Origin: Falsiruegeria litorea R37
Lineage (GTDB): Bacteria; Pseudomonadota; Alphaproteobacteria; Rhodobacterales; Rhodobacteraceae
Assembly: GCF_900172225.1 (NCBI RefSeq)
Contig: NZ_FWFO01000001.1
Location: forward strand, 1,922,001 to 1,986,000
Direction of reading: 5' to 3'
Length of the DNA: 64,000 nt
Part shown: positions 8,858 to 18,394 of the stretch, in pieces
Layout: each line of letters starts with the position of its first letter
Numbering within the stretch: position 1 is the first letter of the stretch
Program-made: the position numbers and the translations under genes
Notes under the pieces: generated by a model
The model's database searches: none
Seen by the model: only the letters and a program-made list of their open reading frames with translations
Told to the model about the DNA's origin: nothing

Positions 8858-11323
8858 CTATGGCGCAGGTTGCAGGACTGTCACCCCAACGGCGGCGGCC
8901 CGCGCAAGCTCGGTGTCAAGCGACATCGGAATGTATTCGCCGCGTCGCCACAACTGCGCCATGTCGTCATAGTGGCGCGACAGGAAATGGCCCGATTGCC
9001 CGGTCGACGTGATAAAGACCGAACTGTCGGGATCGGCAAAGTCATAGACCCCGCGATAGCCAGCACCGTGTACGTTATAGAAAGGGTTCGGGTCCTCGCC
9101 CGAGGTACGACCCCGTTGCAGTGTGTTGTCCCCACCGCTGGTGGATTGACGGATGTTCACAAAGAACCGCAACACAGGCACCTTGCCCAGGGTCGGATGA
9201 TCATGGGTGGCCTGATGTGCATCGCCCCAACGCAAGGACTCTAGCGCGGAACCATAGCGTTCCTCGATCCAGACAAGCGCGTCGTCCAGCGCCAGTCGCG
9301 CCATTTCAGTACAGCTTTCGGTGGGGGCGCTTTGGCGCACGTCGCACCAGGCCGACGCGCCGTCGACGTTGCGATAAACCCTCTCGATGAACAGCGGCTC
9401 CACATGTTTGAACTCCTTGGCCAAGGGGCCAAGTTCGTCCGTGATCAGGCGTTTTTGCAACGCTCGAAGCCAGGCGGCATAGATCAGGGGTTCGGGCAGA
9501 TGCTCGTTCATTTCGCCATTCCATTCCGCCAGCAAAGACAGGGCGATCTGGCGTTGGCGTTCCGGCGTGCCTTCGGGGGCGGCCTGCCCAGTGAACCACA
9601 GATCAGCCCCGATAAGCGGCAGCAAAGTGCGGGCGGTGGGGCTGACGGGGTCCAGCTGCGCCTCGATAAAGCTGTCGCGGGTGTGAACTTGGCGCGATTG
9701 CATCAGTCGCTGCCAGCGGTTCACGCGCTGCGTGTCGCCCCAGATGTACGAGACGTGATTGGGAAAGGGGCGTTCGACCAGTTTGTTGTTGGTATTGCCC
9801 AGCAGTCCGCCTCGTGGGTTGACGAACTGCGGGTTGGCGGCATAGGGCGCGCGTCCCAGCCACCGGTTTTCCACACGCCAGCCTTGCGAGGGCAGGCGGC
9901 CTTTGCTCTGGTGGCGCGGGTCACGGCGCGGAACAGCGCCGATCATCTTGAGGCCCACGGTCTCTTGGTCCGCGACGGTCAGGTTCAGAGACGGGGCCAC
10001 AAACCCTTCGGCCGCACGGATCGCCTCGCGCACAGTGCCTGACCGCATCAGTTCCATCGACGCGGAAAGCGAGCTGTCGCGGGGGCTCAGGGCCGTCCAG
10101 CCGAGCGAGACCACATGTCCCGGAGGGGTCACCGTGGCCAGATCGTACATGCTGCCGGGCAGGACGGGCCCGTTTTCAGTCCAGCGCAGGGTCAATGTGA
10201 TGGGTGCGGCGCCCTTGATCTCGATGATCGAGGGGCGGGTTTCTAAAGACTTGAACCCGTCCGGGGTCAGGTACTGTTCCGGATTTTGCGGGTTGAGCTG
10301 TTCGATAAAGAGATCCTGATCATCGGCATAGGAAGCGGTTAGGCCCCAACCCATGCGATTGCTGCGCCCGATCAGGATCGAAGGCACGCCGGGGATGCCG
10401 GCCCCAATGAGGCCGCCTTCCTGCAACTCCAACCTTGCCAGATACCAGGTCGAGGGCGCAGCGAATCCCAGATGCGGATCATTGGCCAGCAGCGTCCCAC
10501 CCGAAGCCGAGCGTGATGGGTCTGCGGCCCAGGCGTTTGATGCCCCCGCCAGGCCGCGCTTTGGAAAGGGCGACAGGGGCGAAGTCGGCATGGGGACGCC
10601 TTCGGCATAGCGCGGAAGATTGGGGAACAGGCTCGCGTATTCGGGCAGGGCCGCGACACCGGTGCCCGGGATATCGGGCAGGATGTCCCGCAAGCGTTCG
10701 GGGGTGTTCAACATCAACGAGGTACGGGCGCGCAGAACTTCGTCTTCAAGATGACCGGTCAGTTGCAGCGCCATAAGCTTGATGATCGCCAGGCTGTCAC
10801 CGGGTTGCCACGGTGCGATGGGAGCGTTGAACAGGAACATCTCGGGTGCACCGCGTCCCAGAGCCTGGTCGTTGATTTCGGCGAGACGCGCGTTGACCCC
10901 GGCTGCATAGGCGCGCAGTGCGGACTTGGTGTAATCGTCCTGTGCTTCGACCGATTGCAAAGCCAACGTGTACAAGTCCAACCGTCGCATCAAACGGTCG
11001 ATGCGCACGGTGCGTTCGCCAAAGACCTCGGACAGGCGTCCCTGGGCTGTGCGCCGAAAGATCGTCATCTGCCACAGGCGGTCCTGGGCGTGCGCATAGC
11101 CCATGCCAAAGAAGACGTCAGGATCAGTCTGGCCAAAGATATGTGGGACGTTGGCGTTGTCGCGAACGATCTCGACTGGGGCGGTCAGGCCCCGAACCTC
11201 GACCGTTTGATCGTATTCGGGAAGGGACTGGCTGGCTAGGAAATAGACCAGAACAACCCCGGCGACGACAAGGCCGATCAGACCGGCAGCGATGCGCAGA
11301 AGCCAACGAAACAGAAGAGCCAT
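8858..11323 (-). CDS. Penicillin acylase family amidohydrolase
   Basis: 821 residues, normal for a penicillin/AHL acylase precursor. A hydrophobic helix at about 10-30 gives an export signal or membrane anchor. The small-subunit part contains the conserved GYAHAQDRLWQM segment. The predicted autocatalytic cleavage site is GASNAWA, placing the nucleophile at about Ser262; LLANDPHLG follows, as in the family. These Ntn hydrolases are made as one chain, cut in the periplasm, and hydrolyse amide bonds in beta-lactams, N-acyl homoserine lactones or acyl-peptides. Substrate is unknown. In roseobacters acyl-homoserine lactone or acyl-amide turnover is an attractive guess, not shown by the sequence. 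Confidence 0.88.
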   Translation of the reverse strand: MALLFRWLLRIAAGLIGLVVAGVVLVYFLASQSLPEYDQTVEVRGLTAPVEIVRDNANVPHIFGQTDPDVFFGMGYAHAQDRLWQMTIFRRTAQGRLSEVFGERTVRIDRLMRRLDLYTLALQSVEAQDDYTKSALRAYAAGVNARLAEINDQALGRGAPEMFLFNAPIAPWQPGDSLAIIKLMALQLTGHLEDEVLRARTSLMLNTPERLRDILPDIPGTGVAALPEYASLFPNLPRYAEGVPMPTSPLSPFPKRGLAGASNAWAADPSRSASGGTLLANDPHLGFAAPSTWYLARLELQEGGLIGAGIPGVPSILIGRSNRMGWGLTASYADDQDLFIEQLNPQNPEQYLTPDGFKSLETRPSIIEIKGAAPITLTLRWTENGPVLPGSMYDLATVTPPGHVVSLGWTALSPRDSSLSASMELMRSGTVREAIRAAEGFVAPSLNLTVADQETVGLKMIGAVPRRDPRHQSKGRLPSQGWRVENRWLGRAPYAANPQFVNPRGGLLGNTNNKLVERPFPNHVSYIWGDTQRVNRWQRLMQSRQVHTRDSFIEAQLDPVSPTARTLLPLIGADLWFTGQAAPEGTPERQRQIALSLLAEWNGEMNEHLPEPLIYAAWLRALQKRLITDELGPLAKEFKHVEPLFIERVYRNVDGASAWCDVRQSAPTESCTEMARLALDDALVWIEERYGSALESLRWGDAHQATHDHPTLGKVPVLRFFVNIRQSTSGGDNTLQRGRTSGEDPNPFYNVHGAGYRGVYDFADPDSSVFITSTGQSGHFLSRHYDDMAQLWRRGEYIPMSLDTELARAAAVGVTVLQPAP

Positions 11324-11390
11324 GAACGTCCCGTACTTTCAAGGTGGGTGTCGATACGGAAAGCACCCTAAATCATGGTGCAGACAGGGA

Positions 11391-11417
11391 AAAGGCCTGC
11401 CGTGACAGCAGGCCTTT
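11391..11417 (-). terminator. Terminator of the SYLF gene
   Basis: Perfect 10-bp stem AAAGGCCTGC/GCAGGCCTTT with a 7-base loop, 36 bp past the SYLF stop. On the minus strand it ends in TTTtccc. Confidence 0.6.
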
Positions 11418-11452
11418 GCAAATCTCATGCAAGTGGCGTCGCCACGGCCTTA

Positions 11453-12037
11453 TCAAGGGATGATGCGGGTGTATTTGGTGCCTTCGAGCGTTGCACCGAC
11501 GCGCAGGCCCGCCCGGCCAAAGACCGCTGCCAGAACTGGCGAGCGCAGCGTGTTGGTGTCAGCAGCCAACGAGTCGCCCTGATCGCTGACGACATATTCA
11601 AGGTCAGCGCCCGCAGACCAACCACTGGACTGGCGAAACTCGTTCAACGCGTCCTGGGTCATGAAGAATAGAACGTGGGCATATTGTTGTGCGCCGATCT
11701 GGAAACCTGCGCTGCCTTTGATGGCCGAGTAGTAATCGACAGTTACGCCATTGATGCGCAGCGCGCCTTGGCCATACCCACCGCCGAACACGAAACCGGC
11801 CTCGGTCAGCAGCGGCATCACCAACATCCCGGCTGCCTTGTTGGCGATTTCAACGGTGTTGGGGAACTGGCTGTACATTTCGTTCAGCGTCGAATTCACG
11901 CGGGCGTCGATCGTCGCTGCGTTGTTGTTGCCAACGCCGTTGCCGCAAGCGGCGGTGACGGTCAGCCCGGCCAGGCCAAAGCCGAAACCGCGACGCGAAA
12001 CGCGCGAGGTCGCGCGGGTTGTGATGGAACTGCTCAT
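11453..12037 (-). CDS. SYLF/Ysc84-domain lipoprotein with twin-arginine-like signal
   Basis: About 194 residues from the ATG at 12037. That start gives MSSSITTRATSRVSRRGFGFG, with RRGFGF resembling a Tat motif and a lipobox-like TVTAAC after the hydrophobic stretch. The mature domain has the SYLF pattern (AAGMLVMPLLTEAGFVFGGGYGQGAL, YYSAIKGSAGFQIGAQ, GADLEYVV). SYLF domains bind phosphoinositides in eukaryotes; the bacterial role is envelope-related but undefined. Monocistronic: it has a terminator and a 142-bp upstream gap. The Tat call is tentative because the motif is not the strict SRRxFLK form. Confidence 0.8.
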   Translation of the reverse strand: MSSSITTRATSRVSRRGFGFGLAGLTVTAACGNGVGNNNAATIDARVNSTLNEMYSQFPNTVEIANKAAGMLVMPLLTEAGFVFGGGYGQGALRINGVTVDYYSAIKGSAGFQIGAQQYAHVLFFMTQDALNEFRQSSGWSAGADLEYVVSDQGDSLAADTNTLRSPVLAAVFGRAGLRVGATLEGTKYTRIIP

Positions 12038-12110
12038 GATGTTTTCTCTGTATTCGTGCCTGATCAAGCCGGTTTTTTTCCGGTCTTGGGGCGACTTTAC
12101 GCCGATAAAG

Positions 12111-12135
12111 ACGTCCTGTCACGGGGGCAGGACGT
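12111..12135 (-). terminator. Terminator of hemB
   Basis: 8-bp stem ACGTCCTG/CAGGACGT, 44 bp after the hemB stop; on the minus strand it is followed by CTTTAT. The T-tract is modest. Confidence 0.5.
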
Positions 12136-12179
12136 TTCTTCGGCGGGTTGTCGCCATGAATTTTGCGTCAGATTGACCC

Positions 12180-13178
12180 TTACCCTTGCAAAATCTTGGC
12201 CACCGCAGGTGCAAAATAGGTCAGCACCCCGTCACAGCCTGCACGTTTGAACGCCATGAGGCTTTCCAGCATGACCTTTTCGCCGTCGATCCAGCCGTTT
12301 TGCGCGGCAGCCTGGACCATCGCGTATTCGCCAGAGACTTGATAGGCGTAGGTCGGCACGCCAAAGCCGTCTTTCACGCGGCGGCAGATGTCCAGGTAGG
12401 GCATGCCGGGTTTCACCATGACCATATCCGCACCCTCGGTCAGATCGCGTTCGATCATGCGCAGCGCCTCATTCCCGTTGGCCGGGTCCATCTGATACGT
12501 CTTCTTGTCCCCCGTCAAAGCGCCCGAAGCCCCGACTGCATCGCGGAAGGGCCCGTAAAAGGCACTGGCGTATTTGGCCGCATAACTCAGGATCATCACG
12601 TTGTGATGCCCCGCACCTTCAAGCGCCTGCCGCATCGCACCGATCCGTCCGTCCATCATGTCCGACGGTCCGATAATATCTGCGCCCGCATCTGCCTGCG
12701 CCAGGGTCATTTTGACCAGGGCTTCGATCGTGCGGTCGTTCACGATCTCGCCATTTTCGACATATCCATCGTGCCCGTTGATGTTGTAGGGATCCAAAGC
12801 CACATCCGTCATCACCGCAATATCAGGCGCGGCCGCCTTGATCGCGCGAATGGCGCGATTGGACAGGTTGTCGGGGTTCCAGGCCTCGGCGCAATCCTCG
12901 GTCTTCAGGCTGGCGTCGGTGTAGGGAAAGATGCAGATCGCCGGAATGCCAAGCGCCTGCGCCTCGACCGCCGCCTTTGCGATCAGGTCGACCGAGCGCC
13001 GGACAACGCCAGGCATCGACGGCACCGGCTCTTCGATGCCTTCGCCGTCGCGGACAAAGACGGGCCAGATCATGTCATTGACGGTCAACACGTTTTCACG
13101 CACGAGGCCGCGGATGCCCTCGGATTGGCGGGTTCTGCGGGCGCGGGCTGCCGGATAGGGGGCAATCGTCGGTTTCAT
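12180..13178 (-). CDS. hemB: Delta-aminolevulinic acid dehydratase (porphobilinogen synthase)
   Basis: 332 residues from the ATG at 13178, preceded by GGAGTCC. Joins two 5-aminolevulinate molecules into porphobilinogen, the second common step of tetrapyrrole synthesis. The Schiff-base lysine lies in MVMVKPGMPYLD and a second active-site lysine in YAAKYASAFYGPFRDA. The metal-site loop reads YTDASLKTEDCAEAWN; it has Asp/Thr where Zn-type enzymes have the cysteine triad, so a Mg/K-dependent alphaproteobacterial form is likely. Divergent from the membrane protein at 13276, with a 97-bp shared regulatory gap. Confidence 0.96.
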   Translation of the reverse strand: MKPTIAPYPAARARRTRQSEGIRGLVRENVLTVNDMIWPVFVRDGEGIEEPVPSMPGVVRRSVDLIAKAAVEAQALGIPAICIFPYTDASLKTEDCAEAWNPDNLSNRAIRAIKAAAPDIAVMTDVALDPYNINGHDGYVENGEIVNDRTIEALVKMTLAQADAGADIIGPSDMMDGRIGAMRQALEGAGHHNVMILSYAAKYASAFYGPFRDAVGASGALTGDKKTYQMDPANGNEALRMIERDLTEGADMVMVKPGMPYLDICRRVKDGFGVPTYAYQVSGEYAMVQAAAQNGWIDGEKVMLESLMAFKRAGCDGVLTYFAPAVAKILQG

Positions 13179-13275
13179 GGCGCGGACTCCTTGCACAATT
13201 GCCCATTGGGTGGCATGGAATTGGTTCGGTCTTCAAGAGTACCAATGGCCGCGTTCGACCGGTACCAAGCAAACA

Positions 13276-13827
13276 ATGACCGCGAGCAGAGGGGCAGAAG
13301 GTTTGAATTGGTATTCCTCGATTTTCGAGCTGATCGACATGCGGAGTTTTTCGAACCTGTGGTTCTGGATCGCTTTGGCTGTGGTCTGGTCCTCAGCCAG
13401 TCACTGGGTTTTGGGCGTTCCTTTTGACATGGTGATCCGCGCGCGGCGCGTGGGTGGTCAGGCCGTGGTCGATTTGCAGGACATCACCCGAGTAAACGTC
13501 AATCGCATTCTTTATGTGACCGACGTATCGGGCATCTGGATTTTGGGGTTCGTCTGTTTTTTGCTGTCCACGCTGTTGGTGCTGGGGTTCTACTATTGGG
13601 TCGAATTTGCGCAGGCGTTGTTCCTGATCGGCTTTCCCATGTCGCTTGTGGGCCTGATCAACCTGTCGACCGCACGCCGCATCCGCCGCGAAGACTTGCA
13701 GGGTGCCGATCTGTCCAAGCGGTTGACGCGATGCCGGATCTACACCCAGATCATCGGCATGATTTCGATTTTCGTGACTGCGCTATTTGGAATGTATCAG
13801 AACCTCTCCATCGGCGTTCTGGGGTGA
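13276..13827 (+). CDS. Conserved membrane protein of roseobacters, function unknown
   Basis: 183 residues from the ATG at 13276. The start was chosen because MTASRGAEGLNWYSSIFELIDMRSF looks like the family's N-terminus; the longer frame reaches back into the hemB region. Four hydrophobic stretches are visible: FWIALAVVWSSASHWVLG, IWILGFVCFLLSTLLVLGF, ALFLIGFPMSLVGLINL and IIGMISIFVTALFGMY. I recall similar Rhodobacterales proteins labelled 'component of SufBCD complex', but nothing here supports Fe-S assembly and I would not transfer that name. Lies 22 bp before mfd, so it may be co-transcribed with it. Confidence 0.7.
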   Translation: MTASRGAEGLNWYSSIFELIDMRSFSNLWFWIALAVVWSSASHWVLGVPFDMVIRARRVGGQAVVDLQDITRVNVNRILYVTDVSGIWILGFVCFLLSTLLVLGFYYWVEFAQALFLIGFPMSLVGLINLSTARRIRREDLQGADLSKRLTRCRIYTQIIGMISIFVTALFGMYQNLSIGVLG

Positions 13828-13849
13828 TCCGCATCAGGGGTCTAAGGCG

Positions 13850-16800
13850 ATGACAGCACAGAACCATATCACCGTAGGCGGGGCGCCCGAGGGCTTTGAC
13901 GCGCAACTGATTCTGAACGAAGTGGCGCGCAGCAGTGGTCCCGTTCTGCACGTCGCGCGCGACGACAAGCGGATGGAAGCGACCCGCGCCGCGCTGTCAT
14001 TCTTTGCCCCTGACATGCCGGTCTTTGTGTTTCCGGGCTGGGACTGCCTTCCTTACGACCGGGTGTCACCCAATGCTGATATCTCGGCGGCACGGATGGC
14101 GACATTGGCCGCCTTGGTGCACCAGATGCCTGAGCGGTTTGTGTTGCTTACCACGCTCAACGCCGCGACACAGCGGGTGCCTGCGCGCGAGGTGTTGCGC
14201 GAGGCGGCCTTTACCGCGCGGGTGAATTATCAGGTAGACGAAGAAGCGCTGCGCAATTTCCTGGTGCGCATGGGATTCAGCCAAAGCCCCACGGTGATGG
14301 AACCCGGCGACTATGCCATTCGCGGCGGTATCATCGACATCTTCCCACCGGGCGAAGGTGGCCCGGTGCGGCTCGATCTGTTTGGCGATGTTCTGGACGG
14401 TGCGCGCCGTTTTGATCCGGTCAGCCAGCGGACCACCGAAAAGCTGGAGATCATTGAACTGGCCCCGGTGAGCGAGGTCATTCTGGATGACGCCGCGATC
14501 ACCCGGTTCCGTCAGAACTATCGTATCGAATTTGGCGCCGCTGGCACCGACGATCCGCTTTATGAGGCGGTCAGCGCTGGCCGCAAGCATCAGGGCATCG
14601 AGCATTGGTTGCCCTTCTTCCATGAAAAGCTGGAAACGCTGTTTGATTACCTGCCGCAGGCGTCGATCACGTTGGACGACCAGCTGACGCCTGCGCGTCT
14701 GGCCCGCTGGGACAGCATCGCCGATCAGTATGAGACGCGCCAACATGCGCTGCAGACCAAGTCACGGATGGACAGCGTCTATAAACCGACACCACCGGGT
14801 CTGCTTTATCTGGATGATGGTGCTTGGGAACAGGTGGTTGCTGACCGCCGCGTGCTGCAGTTCAATCCGTTGCCTCAAGCCTCTGGGCCTGGTGTGATCG
14901 ATGCGGGCGGGCGCATCGGGCGCAATTTCTCGCCCGAGCGGCAACAGGAAAACATCAGCCTGTTCGGGGCCTTGGCCGATCACATCAAGGCCCGCATGGC
15001 CGAGGGACCCGTTGTCGTCGCCTCCTACTCCGAAGGCGCGCGCGAACGTCTTACGGGGCTGATCGAAGATGAAGGTCTGGCCGAAGCGATCCCGATCATG
15101 GATGGCACACGCATCGGCAAGCGCGGTCTGCATCTGGCGGTCTGGGCGTTGGAGCACGGCTTCACCACACCCGATGTGACGGTGATTGCCGAACAGGACG
15201 TTCTGGGCGACCGGTTGATCCGCGCGCCTAAAAAGCGACGCAAGGCCGAGAACTTCCTGACCGAAACGCAGTCGCTGTCGCCCGGTGATCTGGTGGTGCA
15301 TGTCGATCATGGTATCGGCCGCTACAAGGGGCTCGAGGTGATTACGGCGGCCGGTGCGGCGCATGAATGCATCCTGCTGGAGTATGCCGAACAGGCGAAG
15401 CTGTATCTGCCGGTCGAAAACATCGAACTGCTGTCGAAATACGGCCATGACGAGGGGCTGCTCGACAAATTGGGCGGTGGGGCATGGCAGGCGAAGAAAG
15501 CCAAGCTCAAGGAACGCATCCGCGAGATGGCCGACCGGCTTATCCGCATTGCTGCCGAACGGGCCTTGCGCAAAGCGCCCATCATGGATCCGCCGCCGCA
15601 TGCCTGGGAGGAGTTCAGCGCCCGCTTCCCGTATCAGGAAACAGACGACCAGCTGCGCGCCATTGGCGAGGTGATGGACGACATGCATTCCGGCCAGCCA
15701 ATGGACCGGCTGATCTGCGGCGACGTGGGCTTTGGTAAGACCGAGGTGGCGATGCGCGCCGCTTTTGTGGCCGCCATGTCCGGCGTTCAGGTGGCGGTTG
15801 TGGCGCCCACGACTCTGCTCGCGCGTCAACACGCCGCCAGCTTTGCCGAACGCTTCAGGGGGTTCCCGCTGGAAGTGCGCCAGCTCAGCCGCTTTGTTAC
15901 CGGCAAAGAGGCGCAGCAAACTCGCGATGGCATGGCGCGCGGCACGGTGGACATTGTCGTGGGCACCCATGCGCTGCTGGCAAAGGGCGTGCGGTTCAAC
16001 AACCTTGGGCTTTTGATTATCGACGAAGAGCAGCATTTCGGTGTGGCGCACAAAGAGCGCCTGAAACAGCTGCGCAGTGACATCCACGTGCTGACCTTGA
16101 CCGCAACCCCAATCCCGCGCACCCTGCAGCTGTCGCTGACCGGTGTACGCGATCTGTCGATCATCGGCACGCCGCCGGTCGACCGTTTGGCCATCCGCAC
16201 CTATGTGAGCGAGTTCGACGCCGTTACCGTCCGCGAGGCACTGCTGCGGGAACATTACCGAGGCGGGCAGAGCTTTTATGTCGTGCCGCGCATCAGTGAT
16301 CTGCCCGACATCGAGGCGTTCTTGAAGGAACAATTGCCAGAGCTGACCTATATGGTCGCGCACGGTCAGATGGCGGCTGGTGAGCTGGATGAACGGATGA
16401 ACGCCTTTTACGACGGCAAGTATGATGTGCTGCTGGCCACCACCATCGTCGAAAGCGGGTTGGACATTCCAACGGCCAACACGATGGTCGTGCATCGCGC
16501 TGATATGTTCGGCCTTGCGCAGCTCTATCAGATCCGGGGCCGAGTGGGCCGATCGAAAACCCGCGCCTATGCTTATCTGACCACCAAGCCGCGGATGAAA
16601 CTGACGCCCGCGGCAGAGAAACGCCTGCGGGTTCTGGGCTCGCTCGACACGCTTGGGGCAGGGTTCACGCTGGCCAGCCAAGACCTGGACATTCGCGGGG
16701 CCGGCAACCTGCTGGGCGAAGAGCAATCCGGCCAGATGCGCGATGTGGGGTATGAACTCTATCAGTCGATGCTGGAAGAGGCGATTGCCAAGATCAAGGC

Positions 16801-17311
16801 CGGCGAGATGGAGGGGCTGTCGGACAGCGACGACCAATGGGCGCCGCAGATCAATCTGGGCGTGCCGGTGCTGATTCCCGACGACTATGTTCCTGATCTG
16901 GACGTGCGACTTGGGCTGTATCGCCGCCTTTCGTCGCTTACGACCAAGGTCGAGCTGGAAGGGTTCGCCGCCGAGCTGATCGACCGCTTCGGCAAGCTGC
17001 CGAAAGAGGTCAACACGCTGCTGCTGGTGGTGCGTATCAAGGCGATGTGCAAACGCGCGGGCATTTCCAAACTCGATGGCGGCCCAAAGGGCGCGACGAT
17101 CCAGTTCCACAACGACAAATACGGCTCGCCCCAAGGGCTGGTGGAATTCATCCAAGGTCAAAACGGGCTGGCCAAGGTCAAGGACAACAAGATCGTTGTG
17201 CGTCGGGATTGGAAAAGGGACAGCGACAAGATCAAAGGTGCTTTTGCCATTGCGCGCGACCTGGCCGAAAAGCTGATCGCCGAGAAGAAAAAAGCCAAAG
17301 CAAAGAGCTGA
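13850..17311 (+). CDS. mfd: Transcription-repair coupling factor Mfd
   Basis: 1153 residues from the ATG at 13850, typical length. N-terminal UvrB-like part (DCLPYDRVSPN, MRRGEYAIRGGIID-type GDYAIRGGIIDIFPPG). RNA-polymerase interaction domain near DLVVHVDHGIGRYKGLE. RecG-like translocase with Walker A CGDVGFGKTEVAMRAAF, DEEQHFG box and TATPIPRTLQ. The C-terminal TRCF domain has GVPVLIPDDYVPD. Mfd removes RNA polymerase stalled at DNA lesions and recruits UvrA. The SOS-type boxes seen at recA were not found here. It follows the membrane protein by 22 bp. Confidence 0.98.
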   Translation: MTAQNHITVGGAPEGFDAQLILNEVARSSGPVLHVARDDKRMEATRAALSFFAPDMPVFVFPGWDCLPYDRVSPNADISAARMATLAALVHQMPERFVLLTTLNAATQRVPAREVLREAAFTARVNYQVDEEALRNFLVRMGFSQSPTVMEPGDYAIRGGIIDIFPPGEGGPVRLDLFGDVLDGARRFDPVSQRTTEKLEIIELAPVSEVILDDAAITRFRQNYRIEFGAAGTDDPLYEAVSAGRKHQGIEHWLPFFHEKLETLFDYLPQASITLDDQLTPARLARWDSIADQYETRQHALQTKSRMDSVYKPTPPGLLYLDDGAWEQVVADRRVLQFNPLPQASGPGVIDAGGRIGRNFSPERQQENISLFGALADHIKARMAEGPVVVASYSEGARERLTGLIEDEGLAEAIPIMDGTRIGKRGLHLAVWALEHGFTTPDVTVIAEQDVLGDRLIRAPKKRRKAENFLTETQSLSPGDLVVHVDHGIGRYKGLEVITAAGAAHECILLEYAEQAKLYLPVENIELLSKYGHDEGLLDKLGGGAWQAKKAKLKERIREMADRLIRIAAERALRKAPIMDPPPHAWEEFSARFPYQETDDQLRAIGEVMDDMHSGQPMDRLICGDVGFGKTEVAMRAAFVAAMSGVQVAVVAPTTLLARQHAASFAERFRGFPLEVRQLSRFVTGKEAQQTRDGMARGTVDIVVGTHALLAKGVRFNNLGLLIIDEEQHFGVAHKERLKQLRSDIHVLTLTATPIPRTLQLSLTGVRDLSIIGTPPVDRLAIRTYVSEFDAVTVREALLREHYRGGQSFYVVPRISDLPDIEAFLKEQLPELTYMVAHGQMAAGELDERMNAFYDGKYDVLLATTIVESGLDIPTANTMVVHRADMFGLAQLYQIRGRVGRSKTRAYAYLTTKPRMKLTPAAEKRLRVLGSLDTLGAGFTLASQDLDIRGAGNLLGEEQSGQMRDVGYELYQSMLEEAIAKIKAGEMEGLSDSDDQWAPQINLGVPVLIPDDYVPDLDVRLGLYRRLSSLTTKVELEGFAAELIDRFGKLPKEVNTLLLVVRIKAMCKRAGISKLDGGPKGATIQFHNDKYGSPQGLVEFIQGQNGLAKVKDNKIVVRRDWKRDSDKIKGAFAIARDLAEKLIAEKKKAKAKS

Positions 17312-17362
17312 TTTGCAACGGTTTTTGTGCTAACCTCGATCACGGTTGTTTAGGTGATTGAT

Positions 17363-18394
17363 ATGCGCTTGGGTTCGTTCTCATTGGTGTTTGCACTGAC
17401 TTTGCCGTCCTTCGGGCTCTCGGATTCGGGGCAGTCTTTGGACGTGCGCGGTCAATTCGATGAATATGCCAAAGATGATCCAAAACCCTTCGCAGCCCAG
17501 AACCTGAGCGCGGCGCATTGCCGGCCAGAGGGGCTCTGTTACACCGCTTCGGACGAAGTGCGGTTTATCCAGAGCTTCCGGGTTGATGGGGAAGAGATTG
17601 AAACCGGTGGACGGCTCTATCTGTGGGACACTCCCCAAGGGCGCGATGCGGATGAGTTGGATGTCGAAGGGATCGCTTCGGTCAATGGTCATCTGATCGC
17701 GGTCGGCTCGCACTCGGTGTCACGGCAAAAATGCAAGGTTCGCGAGCACAACGAACAGATCTATATCGGTTCGCCTCACGGGGTGGGCACGCAAACGCCC
17801 TTGACGGCGCAGCCGATTTCTCTGCGACCAGCCTTTGCGAAATTCGATGTACTGCGCGGGGCTTTTCATCAACCATTACAACAAAATGGCCTGAACATCG
17901 AAGGTGTGGCCGCGATCGGGGATCAGGTCTTTTTTGGCTTTCGCGCGCCTTATCCTGATGGGGCGGCGGGTGTGTTGATCCTGCAGATCGGTTTTGAAGC
18001 GTTGCTGGCGCAAGATTGGGACGCAGCGGAATTGCATCGCGTGGCCTTGAGCAGTCCGCATGGGGGCCGCGGCATTCGCGGGATGGAGCAGTGGGGCGAC
18101 AGCCTGCTGTTGTTGGTGGGCGATGCAGGGGCCAAGGCACCCAGGAAAAAGAAGCAGGAAAAGAAATGCGGCGGCGACAGTCCGCATCTGACGGATGACT
18201 ATGCCATCCACCGTTGGACACCGGGTTCGGACGCGGCCGATCTTGTGTCCCGGATCGAGCCCAAAAAGCGCAAATGGAAGGCCGAGGGGCTGATGCGCGA
18301 CCCGACCCGCAGCGACGGATCGGTGCTGGTGTTCTTTGACGGGCCAGACAATGGCGGCCCGCGCCGGTTTACCTTTCCTGCCTTGGCGCAGTGA
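17363..18394 (+). CDS. DUF3616-type secreted protein
   Basis: About 343 residues from the ATG at 17363 (a GTG three codons earlier is possible). It begins with a signal peptide (MRLGSFSLVFALTLPSFG) and therefore is probably periplasmic. The DUF3616 pattern is seen in LDVEGIASVNGHLIAVGSHS, LNIEGVAAIGDQVFFGFRAP, GRGIRGMEQWGDSLLLLVGDAG and KWKAEGLMRD, consistent with a beta-propeller-like repeat. A Lys-rich insert (PRKKKQEKKCGG) lies in the third quarter. Function is unknown. Its stop abuts the stop of the convergent TPR gene with no spacer. Confidence 0.8.
   Translation: MRLGSFSLVFALTLPSFGLSDSGQSLDVRGQFDEYAKDDPKPFAAQNLSAAHCRPEGLCYTASDEVRFIQSFRVDGEEIETGGRLYLWDTPQGRDADELDVEGIASVNGHLIAVGSHSVSRQKCKVREHNEQIYIGSPHGVGTQTPLTAQPISLRPAFAKFDVLRGAFHQPLQQNGLNIEGVAAIGDQVFFGFRAPYPDGAAGVLILQIGFEALLAQDWDAAELHRVALSSPHGGRGIRGMEQWGDSLLLLVGDAGAKAPRKKKQEKKCGGDSPHLTDDYAIHRWTPGSDAADLVSRIEPKKRKWKAEGLMRDPTRSDGSVLVFFDGPDNGGPRRFTFPALAQ

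Noticed and set aside
14762-17161. A 799-codon open frame antisense to mfd
   Set aside because: A shadow frame of a GC-rich gene: His/Gln/Arg-rich composition, no domain, and full overlap with an unmistakable mfd.
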